Shown: positions 39,201-50,035 of the stretch, piece by piece
Layout: each line of letters begins with the position of its first letter
Numbering within the stretch: the stretch's first letter is position 1
Assembly (NCBI RefSeq): GCF_023343835.1
Contig: NC_064443.1
Coordinates: 9,486,001 to 9,550,000, forward strand
DNA from: Lagopus muta
Lineage: Eukaryota > Chordata > Aves > Galliformes > Phasianidae
Length of the DNA: 64,000 nt
Direction of reading: 5' to 3'
Position numbers and translations under genes: made by a program
Notes under the pieces: model-generated
Told to the model about the DNA's origin: nothing
The model's input: the letters and a program-made list of their open reading frames with translations, nothing else
The model's database searches: none

Positions 39201-40896
39201 CTGAAAATAGAGCTACTTTATCTGACCTGTGGGGATTTACTTCTTTAAATTCAGGTACCTGTGTTTGAAAAGAAAAGTTATTTTTAATTTTCTCTTTAAT
39301 CCAGAAAAGCTATGGCTGTCTTTAAAAGGGGCTCATCTGAAAAAGACTTGAGTAAAATAGAAGGAGATTTAAATTATCAGTCTATCTTTTCATCTCTGAG
39401 CATCAACATGGATTTCTCAGATAAGACTGTTACCTCTCCCCTTCTGGATTCCTTAGGTCATTCACTTGACACATTTACCCCCACTATGGACCTCAAAAAG
39501 AGAACCTTAGTAATACGTGGAGCTTTGTACTGGGAGAATATAGAATCCACATACAACAAAGCAGGTTCTAATCAAGCTTATTTACACAAAGATTCCACTG
39601 TGTAAACCTTCCTTCTTTCAGGAGAAAAAGCACAAGGGTTTGGTTTTAGATACATGATTCCTTGTACTGTGAAGATCAATTGTGACAAACTGATTAGAGC
39701 AGTCGAAATCTCTGGGATAACTCTCAGGTAAAGAACACTTTGTGTAATGGTCTTTTCTTGATCTCAGAAACATTTTTTGGACTTAAAATTTGTAAATAAT
39801 CAGGGAATTTCTGACAGGGTACACACCTATAAATTTCAATGTTCCTGTTTTTTTGTCTAGACATTTTGGCGGCGCTTGCCTCTCCTGCCACAATAATATC
39901 ATTATTCTCAGTGACAACACCACTGCAAACACTTCCTAAACCCTCTCCATACTTTGGAGAGGAAATGAAGTAAGTCTTTTGTGTTGCAGGAGCGTAGCAG
40001 AAACTGGCATCTGCATAGCTCCCATGTCTTGACCTAATGCCAAGCGAATTGTTGCCGATGCAGAGTAAGAGATCAGTAGTCTCCATGCCATATCTCAAGC
40101 TGAGAGAAGGGTGGGTGGCTAGTTTGATGCTTTTCAACGCTTCCTCAAACATATCATTGCATTCTGAATTGCACAGAATCACTGTGTTCCTTTTGCGGGC
40201 TTCCATGAGAAAGGAAGGGCTGACCAGTACCAGTCTCACTTCCTTCAAGAGCTTGATAAGATGTTCTGCACGTGACTTTCTGTTGTGATTCACCCATCTT
40301 ATGACAAGGTCCAGAATGCTTTCCTCCCTGGAAACATTCAGATCATCTGATTTTATAAGAGTCAACAGCTGCTGGACTTCTATCTCCAATATTTCTTCCT
40401 GTAAGCTCACCTCAGCAAAGTGCTGATATAAGTACCTCTTCGCTTGATCACATAAATCTTCTGCTCCAATATGGTTTGCAAAGTAGTAGATGCCCACACA
40501 ATTGGAAGCATCCATGTGGTCCATCATGTACTTTTGACACAAGCTGAAAACATCTTCCATCTGCATGAAATACGAAGCCAGAGCAACAGTCTGCACGTTC
40601 TGGTTAGTGAGGTGCAAATCCGCGCTGTACATGTAATTGAGGATTACAGACACGCTCTCTGCTGACATGTCATACAGTACCACTTCTCTTTGAGTGCATT
40701 CAACCAAGCCACAGGTAAACATGGCTTTGAAGTAAGAACTGAAGGCAGCTAGTACCACCTTATGGCAGGGAAATTTCTGACCTTCGGCCACTAGCACAAC
40801 ATCAACTATCTCTGATGATTCTTTCATTCTTTTTAGTTGTTCCAGTAAGGTCAAGCTATGGCGTTGTTTTCTTTTCTCCTCAGTCCTATGATCCAT
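15043..40896 (-). CDS. KBTBD12: KBTBD12, kelch repeat and BTB domain-containing protein 12 (complete CDS, five coding exons)
   Basis: The CDS is join(40896-39827, 38903-38633, 36161-36011, 26576-26379, 15212-15043) on the minus strand: 1860 nt, 619 residues plus TAA. Every intron is GT-AG and the phases agree (2, 0, 1, 1). The order of domains is BTB (about residues 25-125), BACK (about 130-235) and kelch blades from about 275 to 600, with blade motifs YVIGGQ, YVLGGW, YVLGGIG and YLCGGFH. The sequence is recognisably KBTBD12 from its near-identity to the mammalian protein as I know it, which is about 620 residues long. BTB-BACK-kelch proteins usually act as CUL3 E3 ligase adaptors. Residues L64-V65-E66 fit the hydrophobic-X-E contact used for CUL3 in that family. 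The substrate is unknown. The ATG at 40896 has A at -3 and G at +4. The gene is divergent from MGLL, about 20 kb away. Confidence 0.96.
15362..15603 (-). mobile_element. CR1 LINE 3' fragment
   Basis: TCATAGAATCAGTAAGGTTG and AAAAGACC start the antisense 3' end. ACCACCAATATTGCCCACTG and CCTAATGTCCAACCTGAACC lie in the body. It is inserted just upstream of the last KBTBD12 exon, within intron 4. Confidence 0.92.
16211..16280 (-). mobile_element. CR1 LINE 3' terminus, short
   Basis: AGAGCTGGAAGGGATCCTCT and AGATCATCTAGTCCAACACC match the antisense CR1 3' end over about 70 bp. Confidence 0.75.
19185..19515 (-). mobile_element. CR1 LINE 3' fragment
   Basis: TCATAGAATCACAGAATCTC opens the antisense 3' end. 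The body includes CCTCAGTGCCACATCTCCAT and GGGCAGCCTGTGCCAGTGCA. The GC-richer stretch at 19620-19810 might be diverged upstream CR1 sequence, but this is uncertain. Confidence 0.9.
23165..23366 (+). mobile_element. CR1 LINE 3' fragment
   Basis: Sense words GCACTGAGGGACGTGGTCAA, GCAATATTGGTGGTAGGTGG and TGAACTGGATGATCTTAGAG are followed by a single terminal ATTCTA. Confidence 0.92.
26379..26576 (-). CDS. KBTBD12: KBTBD12 coding exon 4 (kelch blades)
   Basis: Acceptor TTTTTCCATAG precedes the exon. GA completes Gly498, so the joined sequence reads [12 protein letters not shown]. Residues 499-563 follow, including [16 protein letters not shown] and the blade core [12 protein letters not shown]. 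The exon ends with G of Ala564 and donor GTACTC, which is weak at +4 to +6. The + strand here carries long open frames (for example 26221-26727) that are shadows of this exon. Confidence 0.94.
29435..29574 (+). mobile_element. CR1 LINE 3' fragment
   Basis: GTGGCACTGAGGGACGTGGT, GCAATATTGGTGGCAGGTAG and the terminal GATTCAGTGATTCTA identify a sense copy. Confidence 0.9.
29658..29667. promoter_or_regulatory. MEF2-type motif CTATAAATAG near an octamer ATTTGCAT (29678-29685)
   Basis: This is an exact match to YTAWWWWTAR, followed ten bases later by a perfect octamer, within KBTBD12 intron 3 about 85 bp from a CR1. Such short motifs occur by chance in AT-rich DNA, so the call is only a candidate. 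Confidence 0.2.
30625..30815 (-). mobile_element. CR1 LINE 3' fragment
   Basis: CATAGAATTATTTGAGTTGG, CCCTGCAATGAACAAGGACA and GAGCCCATCCAGCCTGATCT match the antisense 3' region. A 132-codon open frame overlapping its left half is CR1-derived noise. Confidence 0.9.
32409..32466. repeat. tandem duplication of a 29-bp unit containing a perfect hairpin
   Basis: Two identical 29-bp copies (32409-32437 and 32438-32466). Each contains TGGATAAAT, seven bases, then ATTTATCCA: a 9-bp perfect stem with a 7-nt loop. Confidence 0.95.
33434..33690 (-). mobile_element. CR1 LINE 3' fragment
   Basis: One of the best-preserved copies: TCACAGAACCTTAGAATCGT, GTTGGAAAAGACCACCAAGA, CAAGTCCCTCAGTGCCGCAT and TAATATCCAACCTGAACCTC, all antisense. 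Confidence 0.93.
36011..36161 (-). CDS. KBTBD12: KBTBD12 coding exon 3 (kelch blade)
   Basis: Acceptor TTCATACAG precedes the exon, which opens with an in-frame ATG ([10 protein letters not shown]). That Met is internal, residue 448, not a start. The exon encodes residues 448-497 and the first base of Gly498. It ends in SEIYVLG with a good donor, GTAAGAGG. It includes the [13 protein letters not shown] strand pair typical of a kelch blade. The length is 151 nt. Confidence 0.94.
36724..36838 (+). mobile_element. CR1 LINE 3' terminus
   Basis: GGCAATATTGGTGGTAAGTG, GGACTAGATGATTTTAGATG and the terminal TGTGATTCTATGAT mark a sense copy. It lies in KBTBD12 intron 2. Confidence 0.9.
37771..37907 (+). 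mobile_element. CR1 LINE 3' terminus
   Basis: ACTAGATGATCTTATAGGTC, TTTCCAACCTTGTGATTCTA and a second TGATTCT repeat mark a sense copy. Confidence 0.87.
38317..38387. repeat. GTT microsatellite, two tracts
   Basis: Two runs of (GTT)5 or so lie at about 38317-38332 and 38370-38387, separated by a purine-rich spacer, in KBTBD12 intron 2. Confidence 0.85.
38633..38903 (-). CDS. KBTBD12: KBTBD12 coding exon 2 (kelch blades)
   Basis: Acceptor CCCTACAG immediately precedes 38903. The first base completes the split Arg357 (AG|A), and the exon encodes residues 357-447. It starts with [12 protein letters not shown] and contains two kelch blade cores, NDLYVIGGQ and NKLYVLGGW, ending at TPQ. The exon is 271 nt and ends in phase 0 at CAG, followed by GTTGAG, a weak donor with T at +3. 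An in-frame ATG inside the exon (GQMKIK) can mislead simple ORF callers into starting the protein here. Confidence 0.94.
38904..39826 (-). other. KBTBD12 intron 1 (0.9 kb)
   Basis: This is the short intron between the BTB/BACK exon and the first small kelch exon. A 97-codon open frame on the + strand at 39312-39602 has no family resemblance and is treated as chance. Confidence 0.85.
39827..40896 (-). CDS. KBTBD12: KBTBD12 coding exon 1 (BTB, BACK, start of kelch domain)
   Basis: This exon carries the start codon and residues 1-356, plus two bases of codon 357. The BTB core shows [20 protein letters not shown] at residues 32-51 and the [14 protein letters not shown] helix region after it. BACK follows with the [10 protein letters not shown] and [10 protein letters not shown] segments (about 131-205). 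The exon ends in IEIY-AG, followed by donor GTGTGT at 39826. The open frame runs on into the intron to about 39724, but that tail (CVPCQKF onward) is intronic read-through. It does not match the family, while the next exon restores the expected YHxRGNQFW. A large first exon holding both BTB and BACK is usual for this subfamily. Confidence 0.96.
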
Positions 40897-40961
40897 GATT
40901 AATCGCCAAACTTTCTCTTTTTAGATCTCTTTGGAATTCAAGGTCTTCATCCAGAATGTTT
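40897..40961 (-). other. KBTBD12: KBTBD12 5' UTR part of exon 1 (candidate)
   Basis: Reading the minus strand upstream of the ATG, a pyrimidine-rich run CCCTTCTATCTCTAG ends at 40962. It could be a splice acceptor, leaving 65 nt of 5' UTR in the start-codon exon. No upstream noncoding exon or promoter for KBTBD12 could be identified with confidence, so the transcription start is unplaced. The acceptor call rests only on consensus. Confidence 0.35.
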
Positions 40962-43316
40962 CTAGAGATAGAAGGGTAATATGGTTCAATAAGAAGAAAT
41001 CACTAGGCAAATTAATACTGCTGTTCATTTCTAAAGATAAATCATTCTGTAGAGGGTGCCATAAACTAGTAATATATGAATAGTATGTAAAATTATGCTA
41101 AGAACTCATGATGAAGATCTCCAGGACTTTGAAAAATAATAATAATAAACACTCCAAATGATCATTAATATTCCATTTAATATTCAATACCTCCCCAAGA
41201 GTTTTGTGATTAATCAAAGAAAATTTTCCTTCAAAATGATCTTTTCCAGCCACCTTTTCCTTCTTTCTCTTTTCCTCTTTTATTAAAATCAAGTGAAAGA
41301 TTTCCACTGACTTTAATAAACTCAAGGTCGGGGTGTAACTTACTGGGATATTCAAGTTTTGTCTTTCATATGCACCCAAAGGAAGTTAGTCAGTGCTTCA
41401 GTGCTGAAACACCCTGTATTCACTTCTCCCTTAGGTTGGGCAGTGGGATGGAGCAGTGCCTTTTCAGTGTTCACAGATCCATTCAGACTAGGAGTTTTGT
41501 CCAGAGAGACAGACTTCAAGACTTTCACAAGACTAAAAAAAAAGAAAGAGAACATCAGACTTGCTTCTCTCGTTACTTTTTACAGTGATCTACACCCCTG
41601 CAAAGCATTGGGAAATAAATCCACTGGTGCAACCCAGTTCCCTGGCAATCTGTAGAAGGATTTGAGGCCCTTCAGTGAACCTCATGAGTTTTCAGATTAC
41701 CCAGAATGTGAGGTGCAGTGGAAAAGCTGTCAATAGGAGAATAAAGCCTACCCATCACTTAAGGGATATCAGTCCCTCACAGTTTTTGCCTCTAATGTGG
41801 TAATGAGACAGTTCTGTGGCAGAAATGCATTAAGGAATCATGTCATGAATCACTGATGCCCAGACAAGTCCTAAAGCTATAGCATAACCATGTTTGAAAC
41901 ACATTTGTAGCATGGTATGAATTGCTTAATGAGACTACTCAAATGAGTAACATTCCTCACTAGCTTAAAATTTGCAGCATCAGGATCTGGTACGACAGAT
42001 TGAGCTTGCTTTCTCTAATCTGGAAAGCATAAAATAGTCTGTTTCATTAAAGAAGTCTGAATCAACATAGAAAATGGTTATATGAAATTCTTTGACATGT
42101 GATTTTTCTACAGAATTAGACCAAAAGAATTTAAATATTACAGTTATTTCCAAAGAGGAAGAGGATAACTGCAGCTGTACTGTACATTTCAGTCCTACTC
42201 TTTCAGCTGTCCAGTTGTTTTTGGAAGTGGTCATCATTCTATTTTAGCAAATTGAATAGATTCCTCACGTTGAGTGCTAAATTAAAAGCCTCACATTTCC
42301 TTAATTTTTATCAATTTTTTCCATATTCTAAATTTGGAACTAGAAGCAACACATCTGAGACATGAGTCTGGGTTATCAGATTTTTAAAAATGGATTTGGA
42401 AGACAAAACACTAATTTCACAATATGAACATGGGCCAGGCTCTGAGCTCTTACAGTAAAATCTAAAATCAATAAAAGATAATAAATTTTGCACAAAAAAT
42501 AATGTTGAATGTAGATATTTTTTTTCCTGCTACACTAAAATGAAATTCAAGAAACCTTAGGTCTTAGCTCTTCATCTACCTATGGAGCAGTCTTTACATT
42601 CAACAAAAGCCTTTTTTGAAACAGATGTTCTATTCTTAATCCTTTGTGGTAATTAGATGGCCAATTGTTGTTTTCCCCTCTAGCTATTTTATTACTTTAT
42701 AATGCTTGATTTTCACTGCATTTTGATAAAGGGATTACTCCATGACTGAAAGATCATGTTATGAGTACACGTATCTCAAGCAGCTGAGCTGTACTGCCAT
42801 TCACTGGGCTGCTCATTCTCCAGCTTCATGAAAGTGTTCCCTACAAATAAGGCCTCAGTCAAGTTCAACAGTCTGAAATAACCAAGCTTCTTTCTCCAAA
42901 ATGATCGACTTCTCTGCTTTTCTTTTTGATCCTGTAACTTCACACATCCCATACCTTCCCTGTAATGAACAAAACGTGCATTTCCAGTGTGAAGAACAAG
43001 TGAGATGATTAATCAGCACCATCTTTTTCAGACTTTTATACATATCAGGAAGCATGTGTAGAACTGAGTTATGACTTCATTTCCTTTGCTGGCCACCTTG
43101 AAGTTTTCTTTCACCATTAATTTAGCATTCTTAAGAGTAACGCTGTCTTTGATTACACAGTTCAGCAGATTTGCAAATTCCATGTGCTCATTTAGAAGTG
43201 ATTTGGATGTTCGACAGTGAATGCTCACAGCCATCTCTTTCTAAGGTGTGAGCAGTGCAGCACAGTTGACTGTTCACATACAATTCTGGGTACTAATTAT
43301 GTGATCATTCATAAAA

Positions 43317-43610
43317 ATCACAGAATCATTTCAGTTGGAAGAGAATCTTAAAAGTCATCAGGTCCAGCCTACCTGCAATGAACAGAGACCCCACAGCTCC
43401 ACTAGGTGCTCAGAGCCCATCCAGCCTGACCTTGGGTGTCTCCAGTGACAGGGCACCCACCACCTCTCTGGGCAGCCTGTGCCTCACTATCCTTATAGTA
43501 AAAACCTTCTTCCTTATCTCCAGTCTAAATCTTCCCTCTTCTCATTTGAAACCATTTCTCCTCATCCTACCACAACAGACCCTCCTAAAGAGCCTGTTCC
43601 TTTCTTCTTA
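43317..43610 (-). mobile_element. CR1 LINE 3' fragment
   Basis: AATCACAGAATCATTTCAGT, CCTGCAATGAACAGAGACCC and GAGCCCATCCAGCCTGACCT are antisense CR1. It abuts a sense CR1 end on its right. Confidence 0.92.
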
Positions 43611-43702
43611 CAGTGATGGAGATAGCCTACATCCATCACTCAAGTTGGACCAGATAGCCTTTACAAGTCTCTTCCATCTCAAATGATTCTGTGATTCTAT
43701 AA
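43611..43702 (+). mobile_element. CR1 LINE 3' terminus in opposite orientation
   Basis: TTGGACCAGATAGCCTTTAC, then CTCTTCCATCTCAAATGATT and CTGTGATTCTATAA, are a sense CR1 end directly joined to the antisense copy on its left. Confidence 0.75.
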
Positions 43703-44367
43703 ATCCTTTCATTAACCAGAATTTCATCCCCTACATTAGCTACAAACTTGTCACTCCTTTCCTGGCTTTTAGCAGTGTTTAGGTGAGGTCATTGGAAGGA
43801 TATTAATATTCTCCCATGTATCACTGGGAAGACTATTAAAGGGTAATAATGAAATGAAGCTGCTTTGCTTTCCCCTCTGGGTTACAGAGGAAAAAGAAGG
43901 TACACTGATATTAAAAAAAGGATAAATGTGATACAAACACAATTTGCAGTGAGACACTGTACTGAGATGGTGCCAGAGGCTGGGATGTCATTACTAAGCC
44001 CCACACAAGGCTTAAATCCTTTGTAATGCTATCAAGAACTAGAGTCAGAATTTCAGGGTATTTCTTTCTTGCAGTGTGGAAAAATGGATTCAGGTACAAA
44101 TCTTCCATTGATGTTACTTCATCTCAGAGCAGCACTGTTAATTTTCCTCCACTTCTGGCTGCTACTTTTATTTACATCTTAGCTGTTTTGTTAGTTTAAT
44201 TTTGCTTTTTTTTTTTTTTTTTTAAACTTTGTGTCATGAACCTTACAAAGAGCCACACTTAATGTTACACCAGAGCTACAGCACATGTTTTACCAGCAGT
44301 GGGGTGCTGCTTAAAACATAAATAAGTGCACTGCTGCGAGCTCAGCTCTCCAGCTTTTATGATCCAA

Positions 44368-44377
44368 CTATAAATAA
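44368..44377. promoter_or_regulatory. MEF2/TATA-like motif CTATAAATAA
   Basis: This matches YTAWWWWTAR about 3.5 kb upstream of the KBTBD12 ATG, within a moderately conserved-looking stretch (44330-44450). It could be a MEF2 site or a TATA-like element, but there is no functional evidence. Confidence 0.18.
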
Positions 44378-45296
44378 ATGCTGTCCTCAATTCTCAGTTA
44401 CACTGCAGCCTCTTTGAACTGCCCCAGCGCAAAGGGACTGCGAACCAGATGGAAACGTCTCATCAGGAATTTCCCTTAACCCCAGGAAAAAAAAGGCAGC
44501 CTTGTAATTAGAGACATTATTCCAGTCTGGGACATGGGTTTTCCTTACCTCTCCCCACGTCCCCGGGAATTTGCATGTTCCTGTGCCATGGCAGGAGGCT
44601 GGGAGCTGCAGGACCCAGCCCCAGAGAGGTCACAGCGCCCAGCATGGGTCATCCCTGCCTCCTCCTCTTCCTCCTCGCCTTGTTTTCATTATTCTCCACT
44701 TTAATGAGGCTACCCTTCTTCAGCCCGCATCCCTTCAGGTGCTGAGCGGATCAGAGTTCAATCACATCAAAGCAGCGATGCCTCTGCCTATGAATTATTT
44801 GTGCTTCCATTGTTATCAGTAAGCCAGGGAGTAAATCTGCTAATTGTGTGCATGATGACATTTGGCTGACAGCCACGGCCAGGCAGAAATCAACACCCAG
44901 ATGATAATCGCATTATAATCCGGGTGGTTAATTGCACAGTGCTGGCATTTAAGATGTGGATTTTAAACCTCACCCCAGTACTGGGGAAGAGCAAATAATA
45001 ATGCTAATCTTGATATAGGGAAAATATATCACAAGAATAAGGTATAGAAAGGAATCTTCCAGTGAATTATAGACTAATTTAACAAATTCTTGGAAAGATG
45101 CTGGGAGAAATTGAATTATAAGAACTCAGGGGGCAATAAGGTGATAATTTATTCTTGGTAGGTGCTGTAGCTGCTGTCAATCCATTTATTTTTTTTTTTT
45201 TCAGGGCTAATAGGAGATAAATTAGATACTTCATCCTACATGAAATAATACTATGATCTCATATGATATCATTAAATCAATGGATTAAATGAAATC

Positions 45297-45392
45297 AGTT
45301 AGTGGGCACCATTGATGGTAAAGTGGTTGGTTGGACTCAATAAAATCAATGATTTTAGAGATCTCCAACCTTAATAATTCTATGATTCTGTC
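45297..45392 (+). mobile_element. CR1 LINE 3' terminus
   Basis: TTAGTGGGCACCATTGATGG, GATTTTAGAGATCTCCAACC and AATTCTATGATTCTGTC are a sense copy with two terminal octamers. Confidence 0.88.
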
Positions 45393-46035
45393 ACTCAGGT
45401 GCTTGAATGGCTGAAAAAGCACCTCAAATAACAGTTATCCATGATCAAACCAGGAAGCACTGCTGGTCTGCAGGTAGAGCTGTTCCCTGAAACCATAGGT
45501 CACCTTTCAGGACATTTCTTGCTTTGATTTATATATTATTTCTTCAACAATTTTCATCCATTCTGGCAAGATAAAATATAGAAAGAGAAGTGCAGAAGAG
45601 TGGAAGAGCACTTAAGTGGGAGAGCATCCAACTCTTTTTATAGAATTTATGTCTATGTGGTTTGACAGGGGATACAGATAAATGTTTCTAATAAACGGTT
45701 CCCTGTGACAATTAGACATTTGGTGTTTGGGTGTATCTCATCCACCACCATAAATCTCACTTCTCTCAAGTTTTCAGCATTCTACCGGTTGCTAAGTACT
45801 TAGAGATTTGGGTTTCTTAGGTTTTCAGAAGCACCAAAGTTAAAATTACACCTTCTAATTAAGGTCACTGTGTAATTTTGGAACTGCAGAGTCTGCACTG
45901 CTTTCCACAGTAGAACTCCAACCCCAGTGTGCTTTAAAAGATTTCCCAGGGGACACGGTCACTGAAATCAGAACAGGAACTTTCCTTGCTCAGCGCTGTC
46001 AATCTCCCTGGATCAGCCCTGCAGATGTTTTTCAG

Positions 46036-46155
46036 GTGATCTGAACCAGCCTACTGAGCAGCCTGGTCTAGAGGGAGATGTCCCTGCCTATAGCAGGGGG
46101 ATTGGAACCAGATGATCTTACAGGTCCCTTCCAACCCAAGCCATTCTATGAGTCC
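46036..46155 (+). mobile_element. CR1 LINE 3' terminus
   Basis: GCAGCCTGGTCTAGAGGGAG, ACCAGATGATCTTACAGGTC and CCTTCCAACCCAAGCCATTC are sense CR1 of a different subfamily from most neighbours (CCCAAGCCATT type). Confidence 0.92.
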
Positions 46156-48033
46156 ATAATTGCTGGAAAGGATGGAGGAACTGCAAGGTTTTTAAAAGTG
46201 AATGCTGCAAACGTACAGCAGTACATCTGAGAGTGATGCCAACTATTTTTCTCCTTCCAAACCTGTGGCACCTTATTTATTCCCACGTGCCATCTGACAC
46301 CAAGGAGCTGAGCCAAGGTCCCCAGAAGTCTCCTGACAGCTGGTTCCTCCTGTCTGTGAGAGCTTTGCTACCAGGTTATGGCCCAGCTTCTTCCACACAC
46401 CTAGCAGTGAGATTTAAGCAGCCTGAAAATCTGCTGAAACTGATTTGGGATACACTTAACTATGAGAGACCTGGAGCTGTTTTAATCACCTTTCAAAGAA
46501 CTTGAGTAGTTGGTGATTCTGGAAAGGTCCAACAATTTGAGCTCTGTTTACAGCCAAGCCAGAGTCTAGATGTGGCACTGATTAATATTGATCCTATCTC
46601 AGCACACGAGGCTTTTTTCTTAAGCTAATAAAGAAAGATTTCATGGGCCACATTTTCAAATAAGCCCTCACCTTACTCTTGGTCCAATTCAAAGCTCCAT
46701 GGAGTCAGTCAAAAGAATCCCACAACACAAGTAGGAAATGCACATGGCTGTTCACAATCACTTCCCTGTAAACAACCCCCACTCTTAGCAATGATGTGCA
46801 CTAATTGCACAAGAAGAATAGAACCTAAGCTCACATATGCAGAGCCCATTTCTTTCGCAGTTCACATGTGCAGATCATTTTCTTACATATCAAAACTAAT
46901 TGAAATGGCAAAGTGCTCCTCACAGTAGGAGGACGCACAAGTTTTCTGCATATCCAACGATAGATGCCAGCAGAAGGAAAATGTGTTTCTGAGATGTAGT
47001 TCATTAGCTCTCTCAGCAGCCTGGCAGAGGTCAGAGAAGTTTCTCATTTCGTTTCTTTCTAACCATACTGCAGAGTACAGGAAAGATTTTCTTTCTGGAA
47101 CAATTACATCATATTGTGCTTTTATAGACTGAACTATATCACAATTAAAATAAATAATTTAACAATTAGCTGCAGACCAAACTCTATTTGCATGTTTACA
47201 GCAGAAAAGATTGCAAACTGTAATTGCCTATATTTATATAAAACTCTGAAGTACGTATCCTTTTGGTTAGCAAATGGTGGTATGCAGACCTCGGTGTGCC
47301 AGCAAAATTAAAATAAATTGCATGATGCAAACCCTTAGAACTTAACATCGGTTCCAGTTTTAAACCAGCCCTCACCACAAACTTAATCTAGTTTCAATTC
47401 CAAGCAAGTATTCAGGTACGCCCATCCACACAAAAGAGAAACTTCCCAGCAAAGCCATGCAGCACAACCAACACAGCCCCAGCACTCACACACCTGCAAC
47501 AAATCTGTACACCTCATACAAAACATTTTCAACTTCTGATAGTAAGGAGCAGCCCCAGGCACACAGGGATACCCAGATGGGAGCAAAGCAGTGCCTGCAG
47601 TCTTGTGGGTCCCCCAAGACACGCATCCAACATCCCAAAGCAGCCCTACTGTCTCCTCCCAGCTGAGCTCCAAGAAGGAATTCAGCACGTACCTTTGTGA
47701 GCAGGTGCCTGTGGGGCTGTGTGGGAGAGACAGGGCTCGAAAAGGAGGGAAACAAATCTCACATCACAGCAGAGAGCTGCTGTGCGCACTCAAGTGCTGG
47801 GGCTATGAATAGAGCTGGGCTCCTGGCTGGAACATGGCATTGCTCAGGTGTCAGGCACAGGGCCACGTCAGGACAGCTGGCACTGGGGCTGCTCTCCTTC
47901 CCCTGTACCAGGGAAGGATATGCTATTGCTGGTTCAAGCCATTCAAGCTGGGCTTGGAACCAAGACTGCTATCTCTACAGGCAGGCATTGCCCCAAACTT
48001 CTGCTTTTCCACACCTTAAGAGCCAAAACTGTA

Positions 48034-48340
48034 AAATGACATTTTTTAAGGGAACAAGGGGGGGACAACAGGACAAGGAGGAATGGTTTCAAACTATAAG
48101 GGAGATTTAGACTGGATATAAGAAAGGCTTTTTACAATAAGAGTGATGAGGCACTGCCATAGGCTGCCCAAATAGGTGGGCATCTCCAGGAATGCTCTCC
48201 ATCCCTGCAGACAGCCAAGGTCAGGCTGGATGGGCTCGGAGCACCTGATGGAGCTGCAGGTGTCCCTGCTCATTGCAGGGGGGTTGAACCTGATGGCCTT
48301 CAAGGGTCTTTTCCAACTCAGGCAATTTTAAGACTCTGAA
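48034..48340 (+). mobile_element. CR1 LINE 3' fragment
   Basis: GACAACAGGACAAGGAGGAA, GGTCAGGCTGGATGGGCTCG, GCAGGTGTCCCTGCTCATTG and CTGATGGCCTTCAAGGGTCT are sense CR1. This is among the longest copies here. Confidence 0.94.
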
Positions 48341-49941
48341 AAATGAGTAGTTCTTTCTATAAGGGATGACCAGCTTTTGGAGGAAGGATTTCTGCTTCTG
48401 AATTATCTGTGTACTTTTAATCAGCTGTAAGCCCTGACCATCAACATGCTTATGCTGATGTAAATCAGAAGCAGATCAACTAAGTTGGGCTGGAATAATG
48501 GGACTGCACCAATCTCCATCAGCTGCAGATCTGCTCAGATAGTGGCATACTCTAAATTGAAGGGAGAAATCAAGAGGGCCATAATAAAGCATGTATCCAC
48601 ATGCTTAAACAAAGGTGAGAAAAAGATTAAGCACAAATTAGGGTTATAAAACGGATTGATGTTGAGCCTATGCTTTTAACTGAGAAAGACACTAAATTTT
48701 CAGAACACTCTTTTTCAAGTGATATTAATTTATTTATTCGCTGAATAAATTGTTTGATTGATCATATTAGCTTTTGAGAAAATTCAAAATGAAATGTCAC
48801 TCCTTATCTATATTTTTTGTCAGATGGTTATACTGTGGGGTTTTTTCAAAAGTGGTGAGGCTTGTGTTCAGGAATGTTCAATAGTCAACAGCAAATCATT
48901 GTTTTTAGGAGAAAATTAAGATGTACATCTTCTTGAAAAGCAGATTTCATATAATTTGTGGACAAAACTAAGAAAAAAAAATGAAAGTGATGAAATTTAC
49001 TTGTGACAGGAAATGCGAGAGATCAGATTACAAAGAAGTCTGTGATCTGAACTCCCAGATTGTTCCTATTAAAGAGCAGCTTTATCTTAGAAATATAAGA
49101 TACCCCAAGAAATATAAATACCCAACCCCATACTGTAGCTTTCACAAAAGCCAGGATGGAACAGCAAACTGATGAAATGCCACCGCTATGATAAAAATGA
49201 ACCACATCCCCTAAAACGCCTTGTTCTCCTGTTACATGCAACAGCTTACAGCACCATGTTGGTTAACACTGAGCACGTATGTAATACATTTTATTTGTAG
49301 GAAACCACTCTGCTACCATAATAAACACATTTCTTTGCTGAGTATATTTCTTTAGCTAATTCATATAAAGAGTCCATCCCACAAAAATGCTAGCTGGCAC
49401 TTTTAAGACAAATTCCTTTCTATTGCTCTCAAAACTCCAAATATCCCCTGAATCCCTGCCTCCTCCAGGGCAGGCAGTACTTTCTGATAGCACAGGTGGA
49501 GCAATCCAGCAGTGAACAGGGCTCAGGCTAGGTCAGCTGGAATTCAAAGCTTTCTCTGCTTTCCACTTCCTCCGTGCAATTAAGCCATAATCCTTTCACT
49601 CTGATATCATTATCTGTTGTCATGGCGATTTTAATTACGAAAATGAATGGCTAACAAGTAGGCAAAGACAAAAGTTTTTGCTGAACAAGGCTAAGTTAAG
49701 AGCAAGTGGAAATACGTCTGTGGCACTACAACAAATGCGTGATCTTTTAACAGCAAGCTGTAAAACAATTAGGAGTAGGTGGGAGAGGCATTTGATGCAA
49801 ATATTTCAGTGTTTTGGAAATATGTGTTGAACTTAATGTCTTAGAAAGAATTTTTGCCTGGCACCAGCCATATAATGCCTTCTGTCACCGTGTGGAGGAA
49901 AATCCCTCTCTGAATCTCAGCTTCTCATAATTATCATCGAA

Positions 49942-50035
49942 TGGAATCATAGAATGGCTTTGGTTGGAGAGGACCTTAAAGATCACGCATTTTCAACCCT
50001 TCAGCTGCCAACCACCAGCTCAGGCTGCCCTGGAA
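49942..50035 (-). mobile_element. CR1 LINE 3' terminus
   Basis: TGGAATCATAGAATGGCTTT, GGTTGGAGAGGACCTTAAAG and CCAGCTCAGGCTGCCCTGG are antisense CR1. Confidence 0.9.

Noticed and set aside
39724..39826. Extension of the KBTBD12 first exon past IEIYR
   Set aside because: The frame stays open, but the sequence no longer matches the kelch domain. A GT donor at 39826 plus the next exon restores the expected protein.
47383..48110. Cluster of open frames on both strands near 47.5-48.1 kb
   Set aside because: Moderately GC-rich sequence next to a CR1; peptides are Cys/Trp-rich and unsupported, with no consistent frame.
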